Shown one piece after another: positions 1 through 10,516 of a stretch of 39,397 nt of DNA. The stretch's first letter is position 1, and each line of letters starts with the position of its first letter. The translations under genes and the position numbers were made by a program. The DNA comes from Dehalococcoidia bacterium (GTDB lineage Bacteria > Chloroflexota > Dehalococcoidia > Dehalococcoidales > RBG-16-60-22). The stretch lies in contig PLLL01000042.1 in the NCBI GenBank assembly GCA_003141235.1, positions 1 to 39,397 of the forward strand, written 5' to 3'. The notes below the pieces were generated by a model, which was given only the letters and a program-made list of their open reading frames with translations, searched no databases and had not been told where the DNA came from.

Positions 1-2
1 AG

Positions 3-464
3 CAGATATTCGGCAAGGTTATGTCAATCCCTGATAATTTGATACTTTCCTACTTCATGCTGGTCACCGATGTGCCGGACGCGGAGCTTTTGGGGTTCTG
101 CAAAGAAATAGAAAACGGTGCCAACCCCATGCCGCTCAAGAAAAGACTGGGAAGAGAGATAGTCACCCAGCTATATGATAAAGAAGCCGCCCAGGCCGCC
201 GAGGATGCGTTCGTCCATGTCGTGCAGAACAAGGAAGCCCCGGGCGAAATAATCGATTTCAGAGTCATTCCCGGCATGATGTCCATTCCGCAGGTGATGC
301 TGGATGCGGGGCTCGTAAAGAGTAAAAGCGAAGGCTCGCGCCTCATCGAACAGGGCGGGGTGGAGCTTGACGGCGTGAAACTCGAAAAACCCGTCTGCGA
401 AGTGCACAGCGGCGCGGTGCTGAAAGTCGGCAAAAGGCGCTTCCTCCGGTTGATCTCCGGTTAG
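3..464 (+). CDS. tyrS: Tyrosyl-tRNA synthetase, C-terminal part (5' truncated by window edge)
   Basis: Open frame continues to the window edge (QIFGKVMSIPD...); bacterial TyrRS C-terminal region plus S4 RNA-binding domain (SKSEGSRLIEQGGVELDG). Confidence 0.88.
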   Translation, partial: QIFGKVMSIPDNLILSYFMLVTDVPDAELLGFCKEIENGANPMPLKKRLGREIVTQLYDKEAAQAAEDAFVHVVQNKEAPGEIIDFRVIPGMMSIPQVMLDAGLVKSKSEGSRLIEQGGVELDGVKLEKPVCEVHSGAVLKVGKRRFLRLISG

Positions 465-475
465 GTGTCACAGAT

Positions 476-514
476 ATCTCCACCCATTTTTTCAATTGGG
501 TGGAGATTTTTTAT
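476..514 (+). terminator. Rho-independent terminator after tyrS
   Basis: 11-bp perfect stem ATCTCCACCCA / TGGGTGGAGAT followed by a T run (TTTTTTATTT). Confidence 0.85.
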
Positions 515-623
515 TTCGGTGATGGTTCTGCTTCATAACAACAACAAATGTATTTGTCTGTTTGCCGTTTTTGGGATATAATCTGAAATCTCAAAACGAG
601 TTTAGCTTTGAAGGAGCGATGAT

Positions 624-1718
624 ATGACCAACCTTAGAATCCCGGGCCCTACGCCGTGTCCGCCGGAAGTCCTGGAGGCCATGGGCCGCCAGATGATAAA
701 TCACCGCGGCGGCGAGTTCCAGAAAATGGTACTCGACGTTACAGACAAGCTTAAAAAATTGTTCATAACCAAAAACGACGTGTTTTTGCTTACCGGTTCA
801 GGCACCGGGGGCCTGGAGGCGGCCGTCGTCAACTCATTCTCTCCCGGCGACAAGGTCCTCGCGGTCTCGATCGGTGTTTTCGGCGACCGCCTCGCCACCA
901 TCGCCAAGACTTACGGTGCAGATGTGACAGTTCTCAAGTCCGAGTGGGGCAAAGCAGCCGACCCGAAGCTCATCAAGGCCGCCCTCGACAAAGAGCCCGC
1001 CATCAAGGCGGTCATGGTGACCCATAACGAGACTTCGACAGGCGTCACCAACGACCTCAAGACCATCGCCCAGATCGTAAAGCCATATGACAAGCTCTTC
1101 ATCGTGGATGCCATCTCAAGCATCGGCTCCATCGAGCTTCCCGTCAACGAATGGGGCGTGGACGTCATGGTCACCGGCTCGCAGAAAAGCTGGATGGTGC
1201 CCCCGGGCATGGCCATGGTGGCCGTCTCGGAAAAAGGCTGGAAAGCCAATGCAGCCGCAAAGATCCCGCGTTTCTACTGGGATTTCAGCAAGGCCAAAAA
1301 ATACCTTGAAAAGGGCGGACAAACGCCTTGGACCCCGGCCGTTTCCATCGTTTTCGCCCTTAACGTAGCGCTCGACATGATGATGAAAGAGGGGCTTACC
1401 AACATACAGACCCGTCATCACAAGCTGGGCAAGATGACCCGCGACGGTGTCAAGGCGCTCGGCTTGACGCTCTTTGCGGACGAGGCGTATGCGTCGGACA
1501 CTGTTACCGCCATTCTCGGCACTGACGGGCTGGACGCCAAATTGCTCAACAAGGTGATGCGTGACGAATACGATATAGTCCTTTCCGGCGGCCAGATGGA
1601 GCTGGAAGGCAAGATCTTCCGTATCGGCCACCTGGGCTGGGTCAACGAGAAGGATATCAAAGCCGTGCTCGACGCCCTCAAGACCGCCCTGCCCAAGGCC
1701 GGTTTCAAGAAGGCCTAA
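624..1718 (+). CDS. Class V aminotransferase (alanine/serine-glyoxylate or serine-pyruvate aminotransferase type)
   Basis: PGPTPCPPEVLEAM start, GSGTGGLEAAV, VDAISSIGS, GSQKSWMVPPG PLP-Lys region; 1 nt upstream of serA. Confidence 0.9.
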   Translation: MTNLRIPGPTPCPPEVLEAMGRQMINHRGGEFQKMVLDVTDKLKKLFITKNDVFLLTGSGTGGLEAAVVNSFSPGDKVLAVSIGVFGDRLATIAKTYGADVTVLKSEWGKAADPKLIKAALDKEPAIKAVMVTHNETSTGVTNDLKTIAQIVKPYDKLFIVDAISSIGSIELPVNEWGVDVMVTGSQKSWMVPPGMAMVAVSEKGWKANAAAKIPRFYWDFSKAKKYLEKGGQTPWTPAVSIVFALNVALDMMMKEGLTNIQTRHHKLGKMTRDGVKALGLTLFADEAYASDTVTAILGTDGLDAKLLNKVMRDEYDIVLSGGQMELEGKIFRIGHLGWVNEKDIKAVLDALKTALPKAGFKKA

Positions 1719-1719
1719 A

Positions 1720-3303
1720 ATGAAAATGAACGTACTCGTTGCTGACCCCCTGGCGCAGGAAGGCGTCGATTTACTAAAGCAATATGCCAATGTAGACATA
1801 AAGACCAAGCTCAAGCCTGAAGAACTTAAAGCCATCATCGGCGGCTATGAAGCTCTGGTTGTGCGTAGCCAGACCCGTGTCACGGCCGACATTATCGAAG
1901 CTGGTGTTAAACTTATCGTCATCGGCCGCGCCGGCGTGGGTGTGGACAACATAGATACCCAGGCCGCCACCAGGCACGGCATCATCGTCGTCAACGCCCC
2001 TACGGGCAACACCATTTCAGCAGCGGAGCATGCCGTAGCTTTAATGATGTCGCTGGCGCGCAACATCCCGCAGGCAAACGCCTCTCTCAAAAATTGCGAA
2101 TGGAAACGCAACGAGTTCATGGGGACGGAGGTCCGCGGCAAGACACTGGGCATCGTCGGCCTGGGAAATGTCGGCTCGGAAGTAGCCAAGCGCGCCCAGA
2201 GCTTCGAGATGAAGCTTATCGGTATCGACCCACTAGTCTCGGCGGACTTCGCAAATAAAATCGGCGTAACCCTCGTGGATAAAAATCAATTGCTCAAGGA
2301 ATCTGACTTTGTTACACTGCACATTCCTTTAATGCCACAGACACGCGGTTATATCGGCGAAAAAGAGCTGGCAATGATGAAACCAACAGCGCGTATCATT
2401 AACTGCGCGCGCGGCGGCCTTATCGATGAACTGGCGCTGGTCAAGGCCATCAACGAGAAAAAACTATCCGGCGCGGCAATCGATGTATTCGAGAAAGAAC
2501 CCTGCACCGAAAGCATTCTTTTCGGCGTGGAAAATATTATCGTGACCCCGCACCTGGGCGCTTCCACGAATGAGGCGCAGGTCATGGCGGCCAGGGATGT
2601 CGCCGAGCAGATTGCCGATATCTTTAGAGGCGAGCCGGCCCGCGCGGCGATTAATGTCCCCTATATTACAGCAGAGACGCTGGCGGCGCTTTCACCTTTT
2701 GTGAAGCTGGCCAGGATGTTATGCAAGCTGGTCTATAAACTGGCCGAGGGCCAAACCAAGAACATCCGCATCAAGTACGAAGGCGATATCGCCAATTACG
2801 ACACGAATCCTATTAAAGCCGCGGTACTGGGCGGCCTGCTTGAAGGCATCAGCGAGGAAAGGGTAAATATCGTCAACTGCAACGTCATCGCCGCCAAGCG
2901 CGGCCTGACCATCATCGAAGAGAAAGAGACTGTCTGCGCCAACTACGCGAGCCTTGTGACCGTAGAAATTACGACCACGTCCGGAATCTACGCCGTAGCC
3001 GGCACAGTCATGCACAATGAATCACATATCGTCAGGGTCAATCAATACTGGCTGGATATTGTGCCAATCCCAGGATCGTATTTCCTTTTCAGCGAGCACA
3101 GGGACAGGCCGGGGCTTATCGGGGCGGTAGGTAAAATAACCGGGGACGCTAACGTGAATATCAGCTTTATGCACCTCGGACGTCTTGAAGCACGGGGACA
3201 GGCACTACTCGTACTCACTTTAGACGAACCTCTGCCGCCGAAACAGCAACAGAAGATTCTCGACCTCCCGGAGGTCCATTCCGTTAAACTCGTGGAGCTT
3301 TAG
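1720..3303 (+). CDS. serA: D-3-phosphoglycerate dehydrogenase (long form with ACT domain)
   Basis: GRAGVGVDNID, GIVGLGNVGSEVAKRA, INCARGGLIDE, C-terminal ACT (HRDRPGLIGAVGKITGDANVNISFM). Confidence 0.95.
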   Translation: MKMNVLVADPLAQEGVDLLKQYANVDIKTKLKPEELKAIIGGYEALVVRSQTRVTADIIEAGVKLIVIGRAGVGVDNIDTQAATRHGIIVVNAPTGNTISAAEHAVALMMSLARNIPQANASLKNCEWKRNEFMGTEVRGKTLGIVGLGNVGSEVAKRAQSFEMKLIGIDPLVSADFANKIGVTLVDKNQLLKESDFVTLHIPLMPQTRGYIGEKELAMMKPTARIINCARGGLIDELALVKAINEKKLSGAAIDVFEKEPCTESILFGVENIIVTPHLGASTNEAQVMAARDVAEQIADIFRGEPARAAINVPYITAETLAALSPFVKLARMLCKLVYKLAEGQTKNIRIKYEGDIANYDTNPIKAAVLGGLLEGISEERVNIVNCNVIAAKRGLTIIEEKETVCANYASLVTVEITTTSGIYAVAGTVMHNESHIVRVNQYWLDIVPIPGSYFLFSEHRDRPGLIGAVGKITGDANVNISFMHLGRLEARGQALLVLTLDEPLPPKQQQKILDLPEVHSVKLVEL

Positions 3304-3315
3304 TACGGTTACAGT

Positions 3316-3792
3316 ATGCGTTATATACCGGCGTTATTGTTTTTGCTATTGGTGTTAGCTGTATCGTTTCCTGGCTGCACCGGCGCCAGCCAAGAAACGG
3401 GAATACTACAAACGACGACGACGCCAACACCTATACCAGTAAATACGACGTCGATACCATCTGCGCTGAAAAACGTTACCCCTATCCAGGCGGACGAACT
3501 GATACGGGCGAATAAAGGAAACGCAAGTTTCATTATTCTTGATGTGCGCACTCCGTCTGAATATATCGGGGGTCGTATCCAGAATGCAGTCAACCTGGAT
3601 TACAACTCCACGACATTCAAAGAAGATGCAAGCCACCTTGATAAAAACATGACATATCTGGTTTATTGCTTTAGCGGCGGTCGCAGCGCCGCCGCCACTC
3701 AAATCATGGTTGAACTCGGATTCATAGATATCTACAATATGACCGGCGGTATTACAGCATGGCAGTCGGCAGGCTTACCAGTGGTTAAGTAG
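3316..3792 (+). CDS. Rhodanese-like domain lipoprotein
   Basis: Signal peptide with lipobox FPGC; rhodanese DVRTPSEYIGGRIQNAVNLD and active-site loop VYCFSGGRSAAA. Confidence 0.87.
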   Translation: MRYIPALLFLLLVLAVSFPGCTGASQETGILQTTTTPTPIPVNTTSIPSALKNVTPIQADELIRANKGNASFIILDVRTPSEYIGGRIQNAVNLDYNSTTFKEDASHLDKNMTYLVYCFSGGRSAAATQIMVELGFIDIYNMTGGITAWQSAGLPVVK

Positions 3793-3803
3793 ATAATCTG
3801 TGT

Positions 3804-5003
3804 TCAGGCAAGACTTTTCTTAGCAGTCATGTCCCGGACAAATACGAGGCATACTAATGCGCCAACCACACCAGCGGCGCTGCCCATTAAATAAAGCGCC
3901 GTCGGGCCGCCAGCCGTCCACACAAAGCCACCCGCCCCTGACCCGATAATGATGCCTACATCCTCAGCGGCGCCGTAGACGCCCATAGCGGTGCCCTGCC
4001 AATAAGCCGGAACTATATTAGATAAGAGCGCTACGGCAGCCGGGGTGAACATGGCAAAACCGATGTTGCCGACTACCTGCAACCCAATCAGCATCCAGTA
4101 TTCCCTGGCGAAAGCTAACCCAACCATGCTAAGGGCAGATAGCAACAACCCCACGATTATCATGACCTTTTTATCTTTACGGTCGGCCAATCTGCCCAGC
4201 GGTATGAACAGCGCCATACTGACCAGCCCGCCGACGGTGTAGAGAATACCGACTTTACTCGCCGTTTCCTTGACTACCTCCGTCACCAACAAGGGCAGAA
4301 AAGAATTAACGCCTATCGCCAGAAAGAAAAGCATAGCAATAATACTCTGAATGATAACGGGGCGGTAATTTACCGGCGTTCTGATTGAGGAAGGCAGAGA
4401 GTCGGCAGCTTGAGTTCCTGTTTTCAATACAGGTTTCCACAGCGGCATTTTCTTCAGTCCGGCAAATACCAGTATACCCGCCAGCACAGATAACCCGGCC
4501 GATAGATAAAAGTCACCGTTATAGCCCCAGCGGCTATCAGCTATAAAGCCGCTGAACAGCGAACCGAGGCTCCGTGATGCCGTGATGGCGGTCATGTAGA
4601 CGGCAATTATAGTGGCTTTATTAGAAGTATCGGCCGTATTGCCGATGAAGCCGCGCGCCGGCCCGAAGATGGCCGCCCGGATGAGTCCCCAGAAAATAAA
4701 TACCAGGAAAAGCGCCGGGACGCCGCGAACGAACACAAAGCACAGCACCATTGGCGCGCAAAGGAATGTGCCAATGCTCATGGGCGTTTTCAGGCCTATC
4801 TTATCGGCCAGCCAGCCGCCGGAACTTTCGCCGAAGACCATCCCTGCCATAGCGGCTGACAGCATCAGCCCAATGATCGAAGGCATAATACCTTTATCGG
4901 TAAGGTAAAGCGGCATGATGGGACTAAGGACAGCCATGGCCATAGTGGCCAGTCCCATGATTATAAAAATGACAATTAATTCACCGTTGAAAGTCTTTTT
5001 CAT
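3804..5003 (-). CDS. MFS transporter
   Basis: 12-TM hydrophobic pattern, GGWLADKIGLKTP and GRLADRKDKK loop motifs. Confidence 0.87.
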   Translation of the reverse strand: MKKTFNGELIVIFIIMGLATMAMAVLSPIMPLYLTDKGIMPSIIGLMLSAAMAGMVFGESSGGWLADKIGLKTPMSIGTFLCAPMVLCFVFVRGVPALFLVFIFWGLIRAAIFGPARGFIGNTADTSNKATIIAVYMTAITASRSLGSLFSGFIADSRWGYNGDFYLSAGLSVLAGILVFAGLKKMPLWKPVLKTGTQAADSLPSSIRTPVNYRPVIIQSIIAMLFFLAIGVNSFLPLLVTEVVKETASKVGILYTVGGLVSMALFIPLGRLADRKDKKVMIIVGLLLSALSMVGLAFAREYWMLIGLQVVGNIGFAMFTPAAVALLSNIVPAYWQGTAMGVYGAAEDVGIIIGSGAGGFVWTAGGPTALYLMGSAAGVVGALVCLVFVRDMTAKKSLA

Positions 5004-5180
5004 GAAACCAGGGTTTTTACTCCTTGGGCAAGATCAAGCGGGTCAGAAACGGCGTACCAGTATAAGTATAGATAGAACAATAAAACTAAGCAAGGCTGGA
5101 ATAAATTGACTTGGCCTTAAAGCAATGTTATCATACTTTTAGAACAAATTTATTATGTCAGATTGGCACCTGTTATTGAG

Positions 5181-5792
5181 ATGTCCGCGCTGAGTGAACT
5201 TAACCAGCAGATAGCGCTTTGCCGTAAGTGCGATATCGCCAAACTCCGCACCAAAGTCGTACCCGGCGAGGGGGCGGAGAGTGCGGATATCATGTTTATA
5301 GGCGAGGCTCCCGGCTTTAATGAAGACCAGCAGGGACGCCCATTCGTCGGCCAGGCAGGTCAGTTCCTGGAAAGATTGCTTGCTTCAATCAACTTAAAGC
5401 GCGAGCAGGTATTCATCGCTAATGTCATCAAGTGCCGTCCGCCCGATAACCGCGACCCGCTGCCCACCGAGATACATAATTGCCGTCCCTGGCTGGACAG
5501 TCAGGTTGAGCTTATCAAACCGAAAATGATTGTCACCCTGGGGCGCTACTCGATGGCCAGGTACTTCCCCGGTAAGACTATCAGCAAGATTCACGGTACC
5601 GCGTTAAAGCAAAATAATATCATCTACTTCGCCATGTACCATCCCGCGGCTGCCCTGCACCAGGGGAGTCTGCGTAAAGATATCGAAGCGGATATGCTTA
5701 AGATTCCAAAACTGCTGGCTGAAGCTGTCAAGGTAGAAGAGGCCAAGCCATCTACCCCGCCCGCCCAGCAGTTAAATATGTTTGAGGTTTAA
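5181..5792 (+). CDS. Uracil-DNA glycosylase, family 4-like
   Basis: CRKC...GEGAESADIMFIGEAPGFNEDQQGRPFVGQAG, FIANVIKCRPPDNRDP, 4 Fe-S-type Cys, YHPAAAL; ATG at 5181 preferred over the ORF-track start. Confidence 0.9.
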   Translation: MSALSELNQQIALCRKCDIAKLRTKVVPGEGAESADIMFIGEAPGFNEDQQGRPFVGQAGQFLERLLASINLKREQVFIANVIKCRPPDNRDPLPTEIHNCRPWLDSQVELIKPKMIVTLGRYSMARYFPGKTISKIHGTALKQNNIIYFAMYHPAAALHQGSLRKDIEADMLKIPKLLAEAVKVEEAKPSTPPAQQLNMFEV

Positions 5793-5796
5793 TATT

Positions 5797-7458
5797 ATGT
5801 CAAGATTCAGATTAAAAGTTATTCCCCTGGGGGGACTGGGTGAAATCGGCAAAAACATGATGCTGATACAGTATGATGAAGATATCATCATCATCGATGC
5901 CGGGCTGATGTTCCCGGAAGAAGATATGCTCGGTATCGACCTGGTTATTCCCGATATGACCTATATCGCGGAAAGAAAGAACCAAATAAAGGGCATTATC
6001 ATCACGCACGGCCATGAAGACCACATCGGCGCTTTGCCCTACCTGCTGCCCCTCCTCGATAAGGTGCCTGTCTACGCGACGAAGCTCACTGTCGGGCTTA
6101 TCGGCATCAAGCTTAAAGAGCGCAGGACGCGTGAAGGCGTAAATCTAAAAGTCCTTGAGACCGGCAAAGAAATCATCCTGGGAAAATTCAGAATCGAGCT
6201 TTTCCCGGTTTGCCACAGCATACCCGATTCCGCCGGAGTCATTATACGCACACCTGACGGGATTATCATCAACAGCGGCGATTTCAAGATCGATTATACC
6301 CCGGTCAGCGGTAAAGGCACCGATCTTTCACGCCTGGCCCAACTGGGTTCCCAGGGCGTTCTGCTGCTGCTGGCCGATTCCACCTATGCCGAGCTACCCG
6401 GCTATACGCCTTCCGAGCGAGTCGTCGGCGAATCACTGGAGCACGTTATCGCTAATGCTACAGGCAGGGTGATTGTCACCACCTTCTCTTCGCTGATATC
6501 GCGCGTGCAGCAGGTTATCGATGCGGCCGCCAAGTACCACCGGCGTGTTTTCATCGTCGGCCGCAGCATGACCGATACCACGAACATCGCCCTGGAGCTC
6601 GGCTATCTTAATGCGCCCGACAATATTATCGGCCGTATCGAGGAGATGAAAGGCCTGCCCAATAACAAAATTGTCCTCATTACCACCGGCAGTCAGGGAG
6701 AGCCGACTTCGGCACTGGTGCGGATGGCCAACCGCGACCACAAGCACGTGCATATCCAGAAAAGCGATACCATCGTCCTTTCATCCACACCCGTGCCCGG
6801 TAACGAGTCACTGGTCAACCGGACGGTAGACAGCCTTTTTAAACTGGGCGCCCATGTAATTTACAGTAAACTCGGCCAGGTACACGTCCACGGCCACGGC
6901 AGCCAGGAAGAGCTTAAACTCATACTCAGTCTGGTTAAACCCAAGTTCTTCGTGCCCATCCACGGTGAGTACCGGCACCTGAGCCTTCACGCCAGCCTGG
7001 CAGAGTCGGTAGGTATGCCGAAGGAAAATATCTTCGTCATGGAAGACGGTGAAGTCCTCGAACTTAATTCAACCGCAGCCCGTATCAACGGAAAGGTAGC
7101 CTCCGGGCACGTCTATGTTGACGGCCTCAGCGTGGGTGATATCGGCGGGGTGGTTTTGCGCACACGGAAGATGCTATCACGGGACGGCATTGTCGTAGTG
7201 ATTATCGCCGTCAACCAGCAGACCGGCAAACTCGTAGGACGCCCGGATATCGTGACCAGAGGATTTATCGATACGCATGAGTTTAGTGAACTGATGGATG
7301 AAAGCCGCGAGGTGCTGGCCAAGACGCTCGACCACAGCGGCGACCGGGTTGCCGAGTGGAGCTTCATCAATACCAAAGTTAAAGACACTATGGAAAAATT
7401 CTTTTATGACCGCACCAAGCGGCGTCCGATGATACTTCCCTTTATGGTGAAAGTGTAA
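5797..7458 (+). CDS. rnj: Ribonuclease J
   Basis: MSRFRLKVIPLGGLGEIGKNM, ITHGHEDHIGALPYLL, HVHGHGSQEELKLIL; start at internal ATG 5797. Confidence 0.94.
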   Translation: MSRFRLKVIPLGGLGEIGKNMMLIQYDEDIIIIDAGLMFPEEDMLGIDLVIPDMTYIAERKNQIKGIIITHGHEDHIGALPYLLPLLDKVPVYATKLTVGLIGIKLKERRTREGVNLKVLETGKEIILGKFRIELFPVCHSIPDSAGVIIRTPDGIIINSGDFKIDYTPVSGKGTDLSRLAQLGSQGVLLLLADSTYAELPGYTPSERVVGESLEHVIANATGRVIVTTFSSLISRVQQVIDAAAKYHRRVFIVGRSMTDTTNIALELGYLNAPDNIIGRIEEMKGLPNNKIVLITTGSQGEPTSALVRMANRDHKHVHIQKSDTIVLSSTPVPGNESLVNRTVDSLFKLGAHVIYSKLGQVHVHGHGSQEELKLILSLVKPKFFVPIHGEYRHLSLHASLAESVGMPKENIFVMEDGEVLELNSTAARINGKVASGHVYVDGLSVGDIGGVVLRTRKMLSRDGIVVVIIAVNQQTGKLVGRPDIVTRGFIDTHEFSELMDESREVLAKTLDHSGDRVAEWSFINTKVKDTMEKFFYDRTKRRPMILPFMVKV

Positions 7459-7563
7459 ATAACTGCTTTCCCTTGATAGGAAAGGCCAAGACAGGGGTGA
7501 AATCCTGGCATTCCCCCTCTCTCAATCTCTCCCACAAGGGGAGAGAAGTTCGAAGGATAAACA

Positions 7564-7776
7564 ATGGATATCAAGATTGATTTATTAAAATGCACCGGCT
7601 GCGGGACATGCACTTATCTCTGTCCCGTCGGCGTTTTGTCCGTGGTAGACACAAAATGCCAGGTACAGGAAGGCTGCATATCCTGCGGCAACTGCGTGGA
7701 AATCTGCTCATTCAAGGCTATCACAGTTGGGGACCCGATAATGAAAAAAAGAACAGGGAAAAAGCGTGCCCATTAA
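7564..7776 (+). CDS. 4Fe-4S ferredoxin (two clusters)
   Basis: CTGCGTCTYLCP and CISCGNCVEICS motifs; overlaps start of next gene. Confidence 0.88.
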   Translation: MDIKIDLLKCTGCGTCTYLCPVGVLSVVDTKCQVQEGCISCGNCVEICSFKAITVGDPIMKKRTGKKRAH

Positions 7777-8944
7777 TATCGACCGCGAAAAATGTGTAAT
7801 CTGCGGCAGCTGCATCGCGGCCTGTCCCTTTGGCCTGCTGGCAGAAGTTAAGGGCCAGATACAGGAGAAGGAAGGCTGTACCTCCTGCGGCGCCTGCCGG
7901 GACGCCTGCAATTTAATGGCGATAACGATAGAAGCGCCGCAAAAAGCCGCCCCGGCTGATGATGCCTCCCGCGGCGTCTGGGTATTCGCCGAGCAATGGC
8001 GCGGCGGTCTGAAAAATGTCACTTACGAGCTTTTAGCGCGCGGCCGGATACTGGCTGATACGCTAAAAACCGACCTGAGCGCCGTCTGCTTCGGCCACAA
8101 TATAGCCGAAGTCAACCGGCTCATTGCGTATGGGTCCGATAAAGTATTCCTCGCCGATAGCCCCGAACTGGCCGACAACCAGGAAGACTTTTTAACCTAT
8201 AAACTCGTCGAGCTGATAAAAGAGCACAAGCCGGAGATAGTCCTCGCCGGGGCAACTGCGCTGGGGCGCGCCTTTATACCGCGCGTCGCCGCCATTTTGA
8301 ATACCGGCCTCACCGCCGACTGCACCGGACTGGACATCAATACGGAGAAGAGACTGCTTTTACAGACCCGGCCTACCTTCGGCGGGAATATCATGGCGAC
8401 CATCATCTGCCCGAATAAACGTCCCCAGATGGCCACGGTGCGTCCCCGCGTCTTTAAAAAGGGCACACCGGACGAGAAACGCCAGGGGCAGATTATCAGG
8501 GTAGATTTCAAGCGTGAAAGCGTCACGGCCAAAACCAGACTACTCAGCTTCATCGATGATGTTACAGAGAGGATAAAACTGGAGGATGCCGACGTCATCG
8601 TCGCGGGGGGGAGGGGGATGGGCAAAGCGGAGAACTTCAAGCTGCTCGCCGAGCTGGCGGAAGCCCTGGGCGCGGCTTTAGGCGCTTCCCGGGCGGCGGT
8701 GGACGAGGGGTGGATTCCCTATTCACACCAGGTAGGACAGACCGGCAAGACCGTTTGCCCCAAGCTCTACATCGCCTGCGGCATTTCCGGCGCTATACAG
8801 CACCTGGCCGGTATGCAGACCTCGGATGTCATCGTCGCCATTAACGACGACCCCAACGCCCCTATCTTCCAGGTGGCCCATTACGGCATCGTCGGCGACC
8901 TTTTCCAGGTAGTGCCGCTGATGATTAAGAAAATTAAGGGGTAA
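7766..8944 (+). CDS. etfA: Electron transfer flavoprotein alpha subunit with N-terminal 2x[4Fe-4S] ferredoxin domain
   Basis: GTG start; [27 protein letters not shown]-alpha FAD domain [56 protein letters not shown]. Confidence 0.93.
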   Translation: MPINIDREKCVICGSCIAACPFGLLAEVKGQIQEKEGCTSCGACRDACNLMAITIEAPQKAAPADDASRGVWVFAEQWRGGLKNVTYELLARGRILADTLKTDLSAVCFGHNIAEVNRLIAYGSDKVFLADSPELADNQEDFLTYKLVELIKEHKPEIVLAGATALGRAFIPRVAAILNTGLTADCTGLDINTEKRLLLQTRPTFGGNIMATIICPNKRPQMATVRPRVFKKGTPDEKRQGQIIRVDFKRESVTAKTRLLSFIDDVTERIKLEDADVIVAGGRGMGKAENFKLLAELAEALGAALGASRAAVDEGWIPYSHQVGQTGKTVCPKLYIACGISGAIQHLAGMQTSDVIVAINDDPNAPIFQVAHYGIVGDLFQVVPLMIKKIKG

Positions 8945-9012
8945 GGCGTTGAAGTTTATCTGCTTTCAGTGTATTATTCATCTTGGTACAGTAAATCCAG
9001 GAGTCGAATAAC

Positions 9013-9546
9013 ATGAGCGTATCAAAATCCACAGAAGATTTTAGAAAATACATTAGAGATGTTCCAGATTTTCCTAAAAAAGGCGTGATGTTCAGGGATA
9101 TCTGCGGCCTTTTAAAGAACGGGCCCGTCTTTAAAAGCGCCATCGATGAATTGGCCAGTCACTATGGCAAGCAGAAAATTGATGCGGTAGTAAGTATCGA
9201 AGCCAGGGGCTTCATCATCGGCGCGGCGCTGGCTTACCGTTTAGGGTGCGGTTTAGTGCCGGTGAGAAAGAAGGGCAAACTGCCCTGGAAGGTTTACCGT
9301 AAAGCGTATAACCTGGAATACGGCGAAGACCTTTTGGAGATTCATCAAGACGCCATCGAGCCGGGGAAAAACGCCTTGATCGTGGATGATGTAATTGCCA
9401 CCGGCGGCACAATTGAGGCGGTAGCCGAACTTATCAAAGAAATGAAGGGAAATATTATCGGCGCGGCTTTCCTCATTGAGTTGACCGGGCTCGGCGGTAA
9501 AGAAAAAATCAAAGATATTCCCATTTTTTCATTGATTAAATACTAA
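9013..9546 (+). CDS. apt: Adenine phosphoribosyltransferase
   Basis: IRDVPDFPKKGVMFRDI, EARGFIIGAALA, VDDVIATGGT. Confidence 0.95.
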   Translation: MSVSKSTEDFRKYIRDVPDFPKKGVMFRDICGLLKNGPVFKSAIDELASHYGKQKIDAVVSIEARGFIIGAALAYRLGCGLVPVRKKGKLPWKVYRKAYNLEYGEDLLEIHQDAIEPGKNALIVDDVIATGGTIEAVAELIKEMKGNIIGAAFLIELTGLGGKEKIKDIPIFSLIKY

Positions 9547-9654
9547 TAAAGCGAAAAAACCACCCTTATCAATTCTCTTAGCTTGCCATAACTACCCCAT
9601 TTCGCATATAATATTAAGTTGTATTGCATTCGGCTGAAGCGGAGGTGAGGCGGG

Positions 9655-10164
9655 ATGGAATTGAATGTATCTACGCTGCTTCAGGAGCCGGTCGGGTCGA
9701 CGCGGGAGTATAAATTCGATGACGCGGCTGATATCATCGGGGACGGTAACCCATACAGGGTGCAGGGGGATTGCAGGCTGCTGCGTACAGGGCGCGGCAT
9801 ACTGGTCAAATGCTTACTGGACTCTGAAATGGAGCTTACCTGCGGGCGCTGTTTAAGACAATTCCGCTACCCCTTAAAAATTAGCTTTGAAGAGGAGTTT
9901 TTACCGACTGTAGATGTCACGAGCGGGATGCCGCTGCCGCAGACGGATGACGCCGGCGCTTTTACGATTGATGAACTTAACATCATGGATTTAGTCGAGC
10001 CAGCCCGCCAGTATGCGCTGACGACCATACCGATGAAGCCGCTCTGCCAGACGGACTGCGCCGGTCTCTGCCCTCAGTGCGGTAAAAATCTCAACCTGGG
10101 GAATTGCGGTTGCCCGACCGAGGAAATAGACCCCCGGTGGTCTGAGCTGACCAAACTGCTGTAG
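9655..10164 (+). CDS. DUF177/YceD family protein
   Basis: CGRCLRQF, FTIDELNIMDLVEPARQY, CQTDCAGLCPQCGKNLN; adjacent to rpmF as usual. Confidence 0.88.
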   Translation: MELNVSTLLQEPVGSTREYKFDDAADIIGDGNPYRVQGDCRLLRTGRGILVKCLLDSEMELTCGRCLRQFRYPLKISFEEEFLPTVDVTSGMPLPQTDDAGAFTIDELNIMDLVEPARQYALTTIPMKPLCQTDCAGLCPQCGKNLNLGNCGCPTEEIDPRWSELTKLL

Positions 10165-10204
10165 ACCCCGGCAGAATAAATAAATCGAAGAACGGAGTAT
10201 TATC

Positions 10205-10405
10205 ATGGGAGCTTTACCAAAGCGAAGACTTAGCAAGGCACGCCAGGGCAGCAGGCTAGCCCACATTGCCCGGAAGCCGCCGGCACTGGAGTCGTGCCCT
10301 CAGTGCCATAGCCCCAAAATGCCCCACCACGCCTGCCCTACCTGCGGGAGCTATAACGGGCGGGAAGTTATCAAGATAAAGGAAAAGAAAAAGGCAGCCG
10401 GTTAA
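10205..10405 (+). CDS. rpmF: 50S ribosomal protein L32
   Basis: MGALPKRRLSKARQGSRLAH, Zn-binding CPQCHSPKMPHHACPTCGSYNGREV. Confidence 0.94.
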   Translation: MGALPKRRLSKARQGSRLAHIARKPPALESCPQCHSPKMPHHACPTCGSYNGREVIKIKEKKKAAG

Positions 10406-10516
10406 TCCTCCCTACATGAGATAAAAGACTCCCCCAAGCCTGGCACATTCTGAGGAGCGAGCATTAGGGGATGTCTTTAATGTTCATGAAATTACCAAGG
10501 AGGTAAAGCAACCGAA

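Noticed and set aside
1116-1838. 240-aa minus-strand ORF
   Set aside because: Antisense to the well-supported aminotransferase and serA; shadow ORF.
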